Shown piece by piece: positions 17,467-25,442 of a DNA stretch of 64,000 nt. The stretch comes from Dactylosporangium fulvum (GTDB lineage: Bacteria; Actinomycetota; Actinomycetes; Mycobacteriales; Micromonosporaceae), in the NCBI RefSeq assembly GCF_025137375.1, contig NZ_CP073720.1:8766501-8830500 (forward strand), written 5' to 3'. The position numbers were made by a program, and so were the translations under genes. Each line of letters opens with the position of its first letter. Position 1 is the first letter of the stretch. The notes beneath the pieces were generated by a model that worked only from the letters and a program-made list of their open reading frames with translations, ran no database searches and was not told where the DNA came from.

Positions 17467-17865
17467 ATGCCGCCGGACGAGCAGGACCTCATCGACCTGC
17501 TCGTGGCCGACCACCGGCGGCTCGAATCGGTGTTCGCCGAGATCGAGACGTCCACCGAGGCGTCCGCCAGGCGGGCGGCGATCACGGCGGCGATCGCGCT
17601 CCTCGTCCGGCACACCCGGGCCGAGGAGGAGCACCTGCATCCCGCGCTGCGCGAGTTGTTGCCCGCCGGCACGGAGATCGCCGCCTACGAGACCGGCGAG
17701 CACGGGCGGATGGACGAGCTGATCACGCGTCTCGGCGAGCTCGACGACACGGACCCGGCGTTCGACGGGCTGCTCGCCACACTGCTGGACGCCGTGCGCC
17801 AGCACATGCAGGAGGAGGAAACCGAACTGTTCCCGCGCCTGCAATCGGCGCGTGTGACGGAATGA
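17467..17865 (+). CDS. Hemerythrin HHE domain protein
   Basis: 132-residue four-helix protein with the hemerythrin-like iron ligand pattern: VADHRRLES near residue 14, HTRAEEEHLHPAL at about 50-62, GEHGRMDELI at about 78-87, and HMQEEETELFPRL at about 115-127. Such proteins bind a di-iron centre and sense or store O2, NO or peroxide. No second domain is fused, so partner signalling is unknown. The ATG at 17467 is preferred over one 13 codons upstream because the domain starts at once. A link with the NOS gene 2.6 kb away is possible but unsupported. Confidence 0.88.
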   Translation: MPPDEQDLIDLLVADHRRLESVFAEIETSTEASARRAAITAAIALLVRHTRAEEEHLHPALRELLPAGTEIAAYETGEHGRMDELITRLGELDDTDPAFDGLLATLLDAVRQHMQEEETELFPRLQSARVTE

Positions 17866-17887
17866 GCGGACGGGTAAGCCAGTACGC

Positions 17888-18487
17888 ATGGCAGTTCCCG
17901 AGGACAGGCAGCCGCTGATCGCGACACTCAAGAAGGCGGCGTTCCATCTCAAGGAGACCGGCATCCCGTTCTGCCTGGCGGGCAGCTTCGCGGTCTATGC
18001 GCGCGGCGGCGAGTCCGTCGACCACGACATCGACTTCCTCATCAAGGAAGAGGACGCCGATCGTGTGATGACCGCCCTCAGCGAGGTCGGCTTCCGCTGC
18101 GAGGTGCCGCCCGAGGGCTGGCTGGTCAAGGCCTGGGACCAGACCGATGGCGGGGACCTGCTGATCGACTTCATCTTCTGCCCGGTGCAGCGGCCGGTGA
18201 CCGACGCGACACTCACGGACACGAATGTCATCGCGGTCAACGCCTGCCACATGCCGGTGCTGTCGGCGACCGAGCTGATGATTCACAAGGTGCTGACCTG
18301 GTCGGCACACTACTGCGACTTCGCGCGGGGACTGCCGGTCGCGCGTTCGCTGCGGGAACAGATCGACTGGCCACGGGTCTTCCGGGAAACGGCCCACTCG
18401 CCGTACGCGCATGCTTTCCTGTTCCTGATCGATCGCCTCGGCGTCATGTCGTTGTCGGAGGCGAGCGCGCTGTCCGCCGCTGTCTAA
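17888..18487 (+). CDS. Nucleotidyltransferase-fold protein
   Basis: 199-residue protein. The motif AGSFAVYARGGESVDHDIDF (about 30-49) matches the nucleotidyltransferase signature GS followed by a D-x-D pair, the metal-binding aspartates being in DHDIDF. LIDFIFCP at about 98-105 could supply the third carboxylate. This arrangement is typical of stand-alone nucleotidyltransferases such as those acting on antibiotics, tRNA or proteins. No HEPN partner gene is adjacent, which argues against a typical MNT-HEPN toxin-antitoxin system. The gene lies 22 nt after the hemerythrin gene and may be cotranscribed. Confidence 0.75.
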   Translation: MAVPEDRQPLIATLKKAAFHLKETGIPFCLAGSFAVYARGGESVDHDIDFLIKEEDADRVMTALSEVGFRCEVPPEGWLVKAWDQTDGGDLLIDFIFCPVQRPVTDATLTDTNVIAVNACHMPVLSATELMIHKVLTWSAHYCDFARGLPVARSLREQIDWPRVFRETAHSPYAHAFLFLIDRLGVMSLSEASALSAAV

Positions 18488-18524
18488 TACGTGCTGTCCA
18501 GCTTGGGGTTTGAGGGGGACGACG

Positions 18525-18770
18525 ATGACCGTCGACCAGTACGTCGAGAGCGAACTGCAGCATCTGCTCGCCGAGGACGAACGCATCGCGGAGCAGGGCA
18601 TCCGCTTCGTGCGGACCGAAGGTGGGATCAGCCTCGTCGGCGAGGTCGAGAGCGCCGAGCGGCGCGACCTGATCTGCCAGGTGGTGACCGAGGCGTTCCC
18701 GGAGCTGCCGGTGCGCTGCAACATCGGGCTCACGCGGGTGCACGAGCCGGAGGAGGTCGAGGAGCTGTGA
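18525..18770 (+). CDS. Small acidic BON-like protein
   Basis: 81-residue acidic protein. The stretch ESELQHLLAEDERIAEQGIR followed by GGISLVGEVESAERRDLI and VTEAFPELPVRCNI follows the helix-strand-strand pattern and central Gly of BON domains, which bind phospholipid or lipid-related ligands. Assignment is tentative because the domain is short. The ATG at 18525 is preceded by GAGGGGGA. Its stop overlaps the GTG of the metallophosphoesterase (GTGA), so the two proteins are translationally coupled and probably work together. Confidence 0.7.
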   Translation: MTVDQYVESELQHLLAEDERIAEQGIRFVRTEGGISLVGEVESAERRDLICQVVTEAFPELPVRCNIGLTRVHEPEEVEEL

Positions 18771-19516
18771 CGGTCGAGGAGAACTGCGTGCGCGTCGCCG
18801 CCGTCGGCGACGTGCATCTCGACGCTGACGTGCTGGGCCGGTACCGCCCGGCGCTCGAGCACGTCGGCAAGAAGGCCGACGTGCTGCTGCTGGCCGGCGA
18901 CCTGACGCGGCACGGCACGACCGACGAGGCGCGGTGCGTGGCGCAGGAGTTCGGCGGGCTGGCGGTGCCGGTGGTCGCGATCCTGGGCAACCACGACTAC
19001 CACAGCGACCAGGAGCACGAGGTGGCGAAGGTCCTGGAGGACGCCGGCCTCATCGTGCTGGAGTGCACGGGCACCGTGCTCGACCTGGACGGCGTGCGGG
19101 TCGGCATCGCCGGCACCAAGGGCTTCGGCGGCGGGTTCGCCGGCGCGTGCGCGAGCGAGTTCGGCGAACCCGAGATGAAGGCGTTCACCCGGCACGGCCG
19201 CGCGGTCGCCGAGCGGTTCGGCCACGCGCTCGCCCAACTCGACTGCGACGTGCGGATCGCGCTCACCCACTACTCGCCGGTGCCGGAGACGCTGCAGGGC
19301 GAGCCGCTGGAGATCTACCCGTTCCTTGGCTCGTACCAGCTGGCGCAGGCGATCGACGCCGCACCGGCGGTGGGGCTGGCGGTCCACGGGCACGCCCACG
19401 CCGGCTCGGAGCGGGGCACGACGCCGGGCGGCGTGCCGGTCCGCAACGTCGCCCACCCGGTGATCAAGCAGGCCTACAACGTCTATCAGCTGTCGTCGGT
19501 GCTGGCTCCGGTCTGA
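18767..19516 (+). CDS. Metallophosphoesterase
   Basis: 249-residue calcineurin-like phosphoesterase with all metal motifs: GDVHLD (about 14-19), AGDLTRHG (about 43-50), LGNHDYHSD (about 72-80), THYSPVPE and HGHAHAG near the C-terminus. These hold two divalent metal ions, typically Mn or Fe. There is no signal peptide, so it is cytoplasmic; the substrate could be a cyclic nucleotide, nucleotide or phosphoprotein. GTG start overlapping the previous stop, with AGGAGG upstream inside the preceding gene. A tandem repeat and a bidirectional hairpin follow the stop. Confidence 0.9.
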   Translation: MTVEENCVRVAAVGDVHLDADVLGRYRPALEHVGKKADVLLLAGDLTRHGTTDEARCVAQEFGGLAVPVVAILGNHDYHSDQEHEVAKVLEDAGLIVLECTGTVLDLDGVRVGIAGTKGFGGGFAGACASEFGEPEMKAFTRHGRAVAERFGHALAQLDCDVRIALTHYSPVPETLQGEPLEIYPFLGSYQLAQAIDAAPAVGLAVHGHAHAGSERGTTPGGVPVRNVAHPVIKQAYNVYQLSSVLAPV

Positions 19517-19525
19517 CAGCCCGGT

Positions 19526-19561
19526 TCCGGTTCTGGTTCTGGGTCCGGTTCTGGTTCTGGG
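19526..19561 (+). repeat. 18-nt tandem duplication after the metallophosphoesterase gene
   Basis: Two perfect copies of TCCGGTTCTGGTTCTGGG (19526-19543 and 19544-19561) lie between the stop codon and the terminator hairpin. Confidence 0.9.
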
Positions 19562-19563
19562 AG

Positions 19564-19589
19564 AGCGGGCCGCCCGGAAGCGGCCCGCT
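19564..19589. terminator. Bidirectional terminator hairpin
   Basis: A 10-bp perfect stem (AGCGGGCCGC with GCGGCCCGCT) and 6-nt loop sit between the convergent metallophosphoesterase and sigma-factor genes. A short TTT follows on the plus strand. Confidence 0.75.
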
Positions 19590-19598
19590 TTCGGCGTC

Positions 19599-20450
19599 TC
19601 AGCGCTGCACGGTCTCGGCGAGGTGTTCTCTCAGGAACGTCAGGGCGTGGGCCAGCAGCCGCGAGACGTGCATCTGTGAGATGCCGAGCTTCTCGGCGAT
19701 CTGCGTCTGGGTCAGGTTGCCGGCGAAGCGCATCGCGAGGATGCGCTGCTCGCGGGCCGGCAGCTGGATGATCAGCGGGCGCAACGTCTGCCGGTCGTCG
19801 ACCGCCTCGAGGTCGCGGTCGACGCCGCCGAGGAGCTCGGCGAGCTCCATGCCGTTCTCCTCGCCGGTGGCCGGCGCGTTGATGGACAGCGCCCGGTAGG
19901 CGTGGCCGGACTCGATGCCCTCGATGATCTCCTCCTCCCCGACGCCGAGCCGCTCGGCGAGGTCGGTCACCGTCGGGGAGCGGCCGAGCTCCTGGGCCAG
20001 GTCGTCGGTCACCTTGCTGATCTCCAGCCGCAGCTCCTGGAGCCGCCGCGGCACGCGCACGTCCCAGCCCTTGTCGCGGAAGTGGCGCTTGAGCTCGCCG
20101 ACGATCATCGGGATCGCGTAGCTGGTGAACGCGGCGCCGCGGGTCGGGTCGTAGCCGTCGACGGACTTGATCAGGCCGAGGTTGGCGACCTGGACGAGGT
20201 CGTCGAACTGCTCGCCGCGGTTGCGGAAGCGCCGGGCGAGGTATTCGGCCAGCGGGATGTACAGCTCGATCAGCCGAGCCCGGACGCGTTCGCGGTCGGG
20301 GCTGCGCTCGGGCAGGTCGGCGAGCAGGGTGAGGAGCGCCTGTGCGGCGGCCTCCGTCTCCCGGTGGTCGGACCGGCCGGTCCGCTGGGCCGGGATCGAC
20401 GTGCTGGTCTTCGGGGTCTTCCGGGCGGCGCGATGCGCGGTGACGGTCAT
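19599..20450 (-). CDS. RNA polymerase sigma factor, SigB/SigF/SigG type
   Basis: 283-residue group 3 sigma factor. Region 2 reads LIELYIPLAEYLARRF, then FDDLVQVANLGLIKSVDGYD and FTSYAIPMIVGELKRHFRD; region 3 begins VRVPRRLQEL; region 4 ends with an HTH, QTQIAEKLGISQMHVSRLL. The sequence fits the SigB/SigF group of stress and development sigma factors in actinobacteria, often controlled by anti-sigma kinases and PP2C phosphatases. A PP2C protein is encoded 1.7 kb upstream, but no anti-sigma or anti-anti-sigma gene is adjacent. The ATG at 20450 begins the conserved part and follows a G-rich stretch; upstream open frame is discounted. Confidence 0.9.
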   Translation of the reverse strand: MTVTAHRAARKTPKTSTSIPAQRTGRSDHRETEAAAQALLTLLADLPERSPDRERVRARLIELYIPLAEYLARRFRNRGEQFDDLVQVANLGLIKSVDGYDPTRGAAFTSYAIPMIVGELKRHFRDKGWDVRVPRRLQELRLEISKVTDDLAQELGRSPTVTDLAERLGVGEEEIIEGIESGHAYRALSINAPATGEENGMELAELLGGVDRDLEAVDDRQTLRPLIIQLPAREQRILAMRFAGNLTQTQIAEKLGISQMHVSRLLAHALTFLREHLAETVQR

Positions 20451-20705
20451 GAGGGGGTCCCCCTGCCTGCTGCCACGGCCGGGCGACAGTTCTGGGGAGC
20501 GCACCGGCCAGGGCGGAAGAATGCCGGCTGGTGCCCTGGTCTCGAGCACCCGGCAGGAATCCCGCGGCGGCGATCGCGGCTGTTTGACGATCACGCCTCG
20601 ACAACGACCGGCGGATTGCCCACTAGCCGTTCGGATGATGCGGGTCAGCCAAAGGTACCGCTTTCCGGCCGGACGAGGCAAGGCACGTACACCTTCCGGA
20701 GCCGC

Positions 20706-21974
20706 TCAGCCAGAAACCTCGGTCAACGCCTCGTCGTCCTCCTCGGCGTCCTCACCGGTGTCGTCCGACTGCGCGCCACCGCCGGTCACCGCCGTATAGA
20801 CCCGCAGCAGGTCGACGGCGGCGCGCTCCCAGGTGTACCGGCTGCGGACCCGGTCGATCGCCGCGCTGGCGTAGCTCATCCGGCGCACCTCGTCACCGAG
20901 GAGTCCGCGGAGGGCGCCGGCGAGCGCGTACGTGTCGCGGGGCGGCACCAGCACGCCGGTCACGTTGTCGATGACACTCTCGGCGATCCCGCCCACCTCG
21001 TAGGCGACGACCGGCACGCCGCACGACATGGCCTCCAGCGGAGTGAGGCCGAACGGCTCATACCACGGCGCGCAGCCCAGGACGTCGGCCGAGCGGTACC
21101 AGCCGGGCAGTTCGTCCAGCGGCACGGCACCGATGAGCCGCACCCGGTCGCCGACACCGCACCGGTCCGCCAGTTCCATGAGCCGCCGGGCCTCCGGGTC
21201 CCGGTCCAGCCGGGCCGGGTCGGGACCGCCGACGATCACCAACTCCGCACCGGGGACCCGGCGCAGCGCCTCGACAAGATCGGCGAAGCCCTTGCGCTCG
21301 ACGAGCGGGCCGACGCTGAGAATCCGGCGCAGCCCGGGCCCCGGGCGGTCGGCGGCCTGGCCCGCGGGTGTGAACCTCTCCCCGTCGACGCCGGACGGGA
21401 TGATGACCGTGTCAGCGCGGCGGATGCCCATGCGGCCGAGTTCCGTGACCTCGTCCTCGCACTGGGCGACGACCCGGTCGACCAGCGTGCCGAGGGTGCG
21501 TTCCAGGCCGACCCGCGGCTCCGGACTGGTGTCGCGGTCCTTGAGGTGGCGGCGCTTGACGGCACCGAGCCCGTGGTACGTCTCGATGACCGGCAGCCGG
21601 TGCCCGGCGGTGGCGGTCAGCGCGGCCAGGCCGCTCAGCCAGAAGTGGGCGTGGACCACGTCGGGGGTCTCGCCGTGGCCGTTGTCGCCCCAGCGGGCCG
21701 CCAGCGCACGGCCGAAGTCGCCCATGAGGGGAAGCAGATCGTCGACCGGCATCGGCTCGGCCGGGCCGGCGGACACCTGCTCGACGGTCACGCCTTCGGC
21801 GTACGGCACCACGTTGTCGACGTCGGGCCGGTCGCGGCGGGTGTACACACGCACCTCGTGGCCCAGCCGGCCGAGCGCCTCCGCGAGCGCCGCCACATGC
21901 GTGTGCTGGCCACCGGTGCCCGGGCCGCCGAGGGCGAGCGGGCTCGCCTGGGCTGAGATCAGCGCGACCTTCAA
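20706..21974 (-). CDS. Glycosyltransferase, GT4-like GT-B fold
   Basis: About 422 residues with a retaining GT-B fold. The N-domain starts LKVALISAQASPLALGGPGT and has the glycine-rich donor loop GGQHTHVAALAEALG; VVHAHFWLSG is the acceptor-side motif. The C-domain carries ILSVGPLVERKGFADLVEAL, and the catalytic E-x7-E is in YEPFGLTPLEAMSCGVPVV. The donor sugar and acceptor are unknown. TTG 21974 starts directly at the first strand and follows GGGCAGGTG; a GTG at 22025 is an alternative. The last 20 residues are an acidic tail. It is divergent from the ANTAR-PP2C gene. Confidence 0.87.
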   Translation of the reverse strand: MKVALISAQASPLALGGPGTGGQHTHVAALAEALGRLGHEVRVYTRRDRPDVDNVVPYAEGVTVEQVSAGPAEPMPVDDLLPLMGDFGRALAARWGDNGHGETPDVVHAHFWLSGLAALTATAGHRLPVIETYHGLGAVKRRHLKDRDTSPEPRVGLERTLGTLVDRVVAQCEDEVTELGRMGIRRADTVIIPSGVDGERFTPAGQAADRPGPGLRRILSVGPLVERKGFADLVEALRRVPGAELVIVGGPDPARLDRDPEARRLMELADRCGVGDRVRLIGAVPLDELPGWYRSADVLGCAPWYEPFGLTPLEAMSCGVPVVAYEVGGIAESVIDNVTGVLVPPRDTYALAGALRGLLGDEVRRMSYASAAIDRVRSRYTWERAAVDLLRVYTAVTGGGAQSDDTGEDAEEDDEALTEVSG

Positions 21975-22163
21975 CGCGCACCTGCCCACGACGAAGCTGC
22001 TCGTAGCACCTGTGCAAACCTCCACGTGGCCGACGCTGCTGACCTGCCAACGCCCCTACCCGAGCGAGTTGGTGGTAAACATCAACGGGCGAGTCGCCAC
22101 CGACTCGCCGGTGGGCCCGCGCCTTGGGTCCGCTTCGAGGCACGGTAGGAGGCGTCAGCAGGC

Positions 22164-24632
22164 ATGGTGGACAAGGCCCCCGCCGAGGGCGGCAGCGCCG
22201 AGCCGGCCGAGGCGCTCGCGGCGCTCGTCGCCAAGCTCCGGGCGGAGCTGACCGGGGTGCGCACCGCCATGCGGAACCGCGCGGTCATCGAACAGGCCAA
22301 GGGCGTGCTCGTCGAGCGGCTCGGCATCACTCCCGACCAGGGATTCGACCAGCTCGTGCGGCTCTCCCAGCGCACCAACATCAAGCTCATCGAGGTCGCC
22401 GCCGCGATCGTCGGGACCACGTCGCCCGACCCGAACGCGCCGGATGTGGTGAACCTCATCGACGACGAGCTGCGCCAGCACGTCGCGCGCCGGCGGGAGC
22501 GCCCGCCCGCGCCGTCCCCGGCCTCCCCTGCCCCCGCGGCCTCCCCGGCCCGCCGCCGGACCAGCCGCACGCCCGAAGTCGAGGCGCTGCAGTCCCAGCA
22601 CCAGTTGCTCAGCGCCCGGATCGCGGCGGCGCGCAGCTACGACGAGATCAGTGAGGTGCTCGGGACCGCGCCGACCGCCTGGCCGGCGCCGTCGACCGTG
22701 CTGCTGACGCTGCTCGACCCGGACGGCGCCCAGCGCGGCGTCGGCGCCCACGGCGTCGCCGGCGAGGTGCGCAGCCGCTGGTCCCGCATCCCGCCGGACC
22801 CGGCGCTGCCGCTGGTCGTCGCGGTGCGGGATGCCGAGACGCTCTGGCTGTCCGCCGACGACGAGGTCACCCGGCGCTTCCCGGTGATCGGGCAGCTGCC
22901 GTTCAACGGGGCGACCATCCTCGCCTCACCGCTGGTCTCCGGCGAGCGGATCATCGGCGGCATCCTGTTGACCTGGGCCGAGGCGCTCCCGGACGGCGAG
23001 GAGCTGCGGCGGTACGTCACGGCGCTGCTCGAGCCGGTGGCGCGGCAGGTCGACACGCTGATCGGCGACGAGATCGCCAGCGCCTGGTTCCACGTCGAAG
23101 GCGAGGAGAGCGGTCAGGCGGCGCCGGCGCAGGTGTGGCTGCCGACCGTCGTCGACGCCCTGCACGACCCGGCGGCGCTGCTGTCGCCGGTCACCGAGGA
23201 CGGGCAGCTGGTCGACTTCCGCGTCGAGTACGCCAACGGCCTCGCCCGGCAGATCTTCGCCGGGGCACGCGTCGACCCGGACGAGGCGACGCTGCTGGCC
23301 GCGTACCCGGCGCTGGGCAGCGCGACGCTGCTGCCGGAGTTCGCCCGGCTGCTGCAGGACGGCCAGCCGCGCCGCCTGGAAGGGCTGCGGGCCGATCCGC
23401 GCACGGACGGCGTGCCCGGCCCCCAGACGCTCTCGGTGCACGCGGTGCGGCTCTGGGACCGGGTGTTCGCGGTCTGGCGGGTCGCCACCGAGGCCGACCT
23501 GATGTACGACCAGCTGCTGCAGGCGGAGCGCATCGCCGGGATCGGCTCCTTCTGCTGGGAGCTGCGCGACCCGGAGCCGCGCTGCTCCCCCGAGCTCATC
23601 CGGCTCTTCCACGGCGGGCGCGACGCGGCCCGCGTGCCGGTCGAGGAACTGACCGCCAGCGTCCACCCCGACGACCTGCTCGCGGTGCAGGACGCAGTCC
23701 GGCGCACGATCGTGGAGGGCAGGCACCTCCTCGCCGAGGCGCGCGGCGCCGGGCGGGTCAACGGCCGGCGGCTCCGGCTCACCGCCGAGCCGATCTTCGA
23801 CGACACCGGCACCGTCAGCGCGGTGCGCGGCACCGTGCAGGACGTCACCGAGGAGCGGGCGATCGAGGCCCGGCTGCGCCGCGCCGAGGAGGCGCTCGCG
23901 GCGCAGCGGCACCGGCTCGCGGACGAGCGGCGGGCCGCGGAGGCCCTGCAGCGGGCGCTGCTGCCGACCGACCCGGAGCTCGGGCACCTGGACGGCGTCG
24001 AGATCTGCGGCCGGTGCCGCTCCCCCGAGCGGGTCGGCACCATCGACGGCGACTGGTACGACGCGACGGCCCTGCCCGACGGCAGCACCGTGCTGGTCCT
24101 CGGCGACGTCGACGAACAGGGCCTCTCGTCGATGACAACGGCGGCGCGGCTGCGGTACGCGGTCCGGGCGTACGCGATGCTCGACATGTCACCCGGGGAC
24201 ATCCTGACCGCGGTCAACGGCATGCTCTGCGCGATGGAGGTGGAGCACACCGCCTGCCTGGTGGTGGCCCGTCTCTCCCCCGAGACCCGGGAGCTGCGGT
24301 GGGCGGCCGCCGGACAGGTCGCCCCGATCCGGTACACGGCCACGGGCCAGGGCTCGGTGCTGTCCGGGCCGCTCGGGTTGCCGCTGGGTGAGGTCGCCGA
24401 GATGCGGTACACCGACACCACGGTCACGCTGGAGCAGGGTGACCGGATGCTGCTCTACACCGGCGGCCAGGCCCGCGTCGACCGGCGCCGCAGCGGTGGC
24501 CTCGACCTGGTCCGCCGGGCCGGGGAGCACGTCGACCTGAGCGACTTCGACGCGGTGATGACGCACCTGATCGGCGCGCTCAAGGTGGCCGACGACGAGG
24601 ACGTCTGCGCGATGCTTATCCACGTGCGCTGA
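22164..24632 (+). CDS. ANTAR-GAF-PAS-PP2C multidomain phosphatase
   Basis: 822-residue cytoplasmic signalling protein. Residues about 25-85 form an ANTAR-type helical domain (NRAVIEQAKGVLVERLGI and then FDQLVRLSQRTNIKLIEVAA), normally an RNA-binding antiterminator domain. A Pro/Ala linker leads to a GAF-like domain (about 140-300), a diverged PAS region, a PAS fold with a PAC segment (LRLTAEPIFDDTGTVSAVRG), and a C-terminal SpoIIE/RsbU PP2C domain (GDWYDATALPDGSTVLVLGD, LLYTGG). PP2C domains of this type dephosphorylate anti-anti-sigma factors. An ANTAR domain at the N-terminus of such a phosphatase is uncommon and could couple RNA binding to sigma control. The SigB/SigF-like gene nearby is a candidate downstream target (inference). 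Confidence 0.88.
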   Translation: MVDKAPAEGGSAEPAEALAALVAKLRAELTGVRTAMRNRAVIEQAKGVLVERLGITPDQGFDQLVRLSQRTNIKLIEVAAAIVGTTSPDPNAPDVVNLIDDELRQHVARRRERPPAPSPASPAPAASPARRRTSRTPEVEALQSQHQLLSARIAAARSYDEISEVLGTAPTAWPAPSTVLLTLLDPDGAQRGVGAHGVAGEVRSRWSRIPPDPALPLVVAVRDAETLWLSADDEVTRRFPVIGQLPFNGATILASPLVSGERIIGGILLTWAEALPDGEELRRYVTALLEPVARQVDTLIGDEIASAWFHVEGEESGQAAPAQVWLPTVVDALHDPAALLSPVTEDGQLVDFRVEYANGLARQIFAGARVDPDEATLLAAYPALGSATLLPEFARLLQDGQPRRLEGLRADPRTDGVPGPQTLSVHAVRLWDRVFAVWRVATEADLMYDQLLQAERIAGIGSFCWELRDPEPRCSPELIRLFHGGRDAARVPVEELTASVHPDDLLAVQDAVRRTIVEGRHLLAEARGAGRVNGRRLRLTAEPIFDDTGTVSAVRGTVQDVTEERAIEARLRRAEEALAAQRHRLADERRAAEALQRALLPTDPELGHLDGVEICGRCRSPERVGTIDGDWYDATALPDGSTVLVLGDVDEQGLSSMTTAARLRYAVRAYAMLDMSPGDILTAVNGMLCAMEVEHTACLVVARLSPETRELRWAAAGQVAPIRYTATGQGSVLSGPLGLPLGEVAEMRYTDTTVTLEQGDRMLLYTGGQARVDRRRSGGLDLVRRAGEHVDLSDFDAVMTHLIGALKVADDEDVCAMLIHVR

Positions 24633-24646
24633 TCCACGTGCGCTGA
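24619..24646 (+). repeat. 14-nt tandem duplication spanning a stop codon
   Basis: TCCACGTGCGCTGA is repeated twice in tandem. The first copy contains the stop codon of the PP2C gene and the second duplicates it just downstream. Confidence 0.9.
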
Positions 24647-24680
24647 TTCCCGCGTCGAGTTTCTGGTTCCGCGGTGCTTC

Positions 24681-25403
24681 TCAGGCCTGCCGGGTGTCCC
24701 AGTCCCACGGCAGGCCGAGACCGTCGAATCGGCCCAGGGCGTCACGGTGGCGGGCGGCCAGGACGACACGGTCCGGGCCGAGATGGCCCAGGAGGTCGTC
24801 GTCGCCGTAGTACCGGGTCCGCGGGTCGGGCCAGCGCCACAGGGCGTCGTCGAGCTCGCGGAGCCGGACCTTGACGGCGCGCAGCTCGTCCGGGTCCGGC
24901 TCCATGTAGACGAGGCCGTGCAACGGGGCGTACGTCGCCTCGTACACCGCCGCGTAGACGAGGAACCGGGACAGTGACAGGCCGGTGGGGAACTCGTCGT
25001 TCTCGTAGACCTCGGGATCACCGGGCACGCCCGCGTCCGGGCTCTGTTCCGGAACCTTCCGTTCCAGATTCCTCCGTTCCGGAACCTTCCATTGCGGGAT
25101 CGAATACCAGTCGTCCGCGCCCTCCCAGAATCGGACCATTCCGTTCTCGGGTCGCAGGTCGGTCCACGGACGCATGACGTGGTCGCGGCTGAGCGGGAGC
25201 GAATAGCGGGCGGCGACGCGGTACCAACCGGCCAGCGGCTCCGGGACGCCGGGGAGCGGCAGGTCGACAGGCGGACGATCGGGCAGACCGTACCAGCGGT
25301 GGACGAACCGCCCCAAACTTTCCGGCGTCACCACGTCGAGCTCGTACACGCGGAACATCATGCCGGGTGCGGCAGCGTCCACAGGCGGCGCACCGTTGCT
25401 CAT
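24681..25403 (-). CDS. Hypothetical protein, possibly SUKH-like
   Basis: 240-residue soluble protein of unknown function. The N-half contains LGRFVHRWYGLP and LPGVPEPLAGWYRVAARYSL, a pattern reminiscent of SMI1/KNR4 (SUKH) domains, in which a Leu-Pro helix is followed by a Trp-Tyr pair; this is a weak resemblance. The middle has a charged repeat, KVPERRNLER then KVPEQ, encoded by a 30-nt period DNA repeat. The C-terminal half is acidic and aromatic (DALWRWPDPRTRYYGDDDLL). SUKH proteins often act as immunity proteins, but no toxin gene is adjacent. Divergent from the TRAP permease gene. Confidence 0.6.
   Translation of the reverse strand: MSNGAPPVDAAAPGMMFRVYELDVVTPESLGRFVHRWYGLPDRPPVDLPLPGVPEPLAGWYRVAARYSLPLSRDHVMRPWTDLRPENGMVRFWEGADDWYSIPQWKVPERRNLERKVPEQSPDAGVPGDPEVYENDEFPTGLSLSRFLVYAAVYEATYAPLHGLVYMEPDPDELRAVKVRLRELDDALWRWPDPRTRYYGDDDLLGHLGPDRVVLAARHRDALGRFDGLGLPWDWDTRQA
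25046..25090 (-). repeat. Direct repeat with 30-nt spacing inside a hypothetical gene
   Basis: GTTCCGGAACCTTCC occurs at 25046-25060 and 25076-25090; each copy contains the palindrome GTTCCGGAAC. The period of 30 nt keeps frame. Confidence 0.9.
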
Positions 25404-25442
25404 TCGCGACCCAACTCTCGATGTTTATGGTTACGAATATTT

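Noticed and set aside
17888..18487. MNT-HEPN toxin-antitoxin system
   Set aside because: The nucleotidyltransferase has no adjacent HEPN gene; its neighbours are a hemerythrin and a small BON-like protein.
25092..25442. Extended start for the TRAP permease
   Set aside because: This stretch overlaps the divergent hypothetical gene and reads as basic low-complexity sequence.
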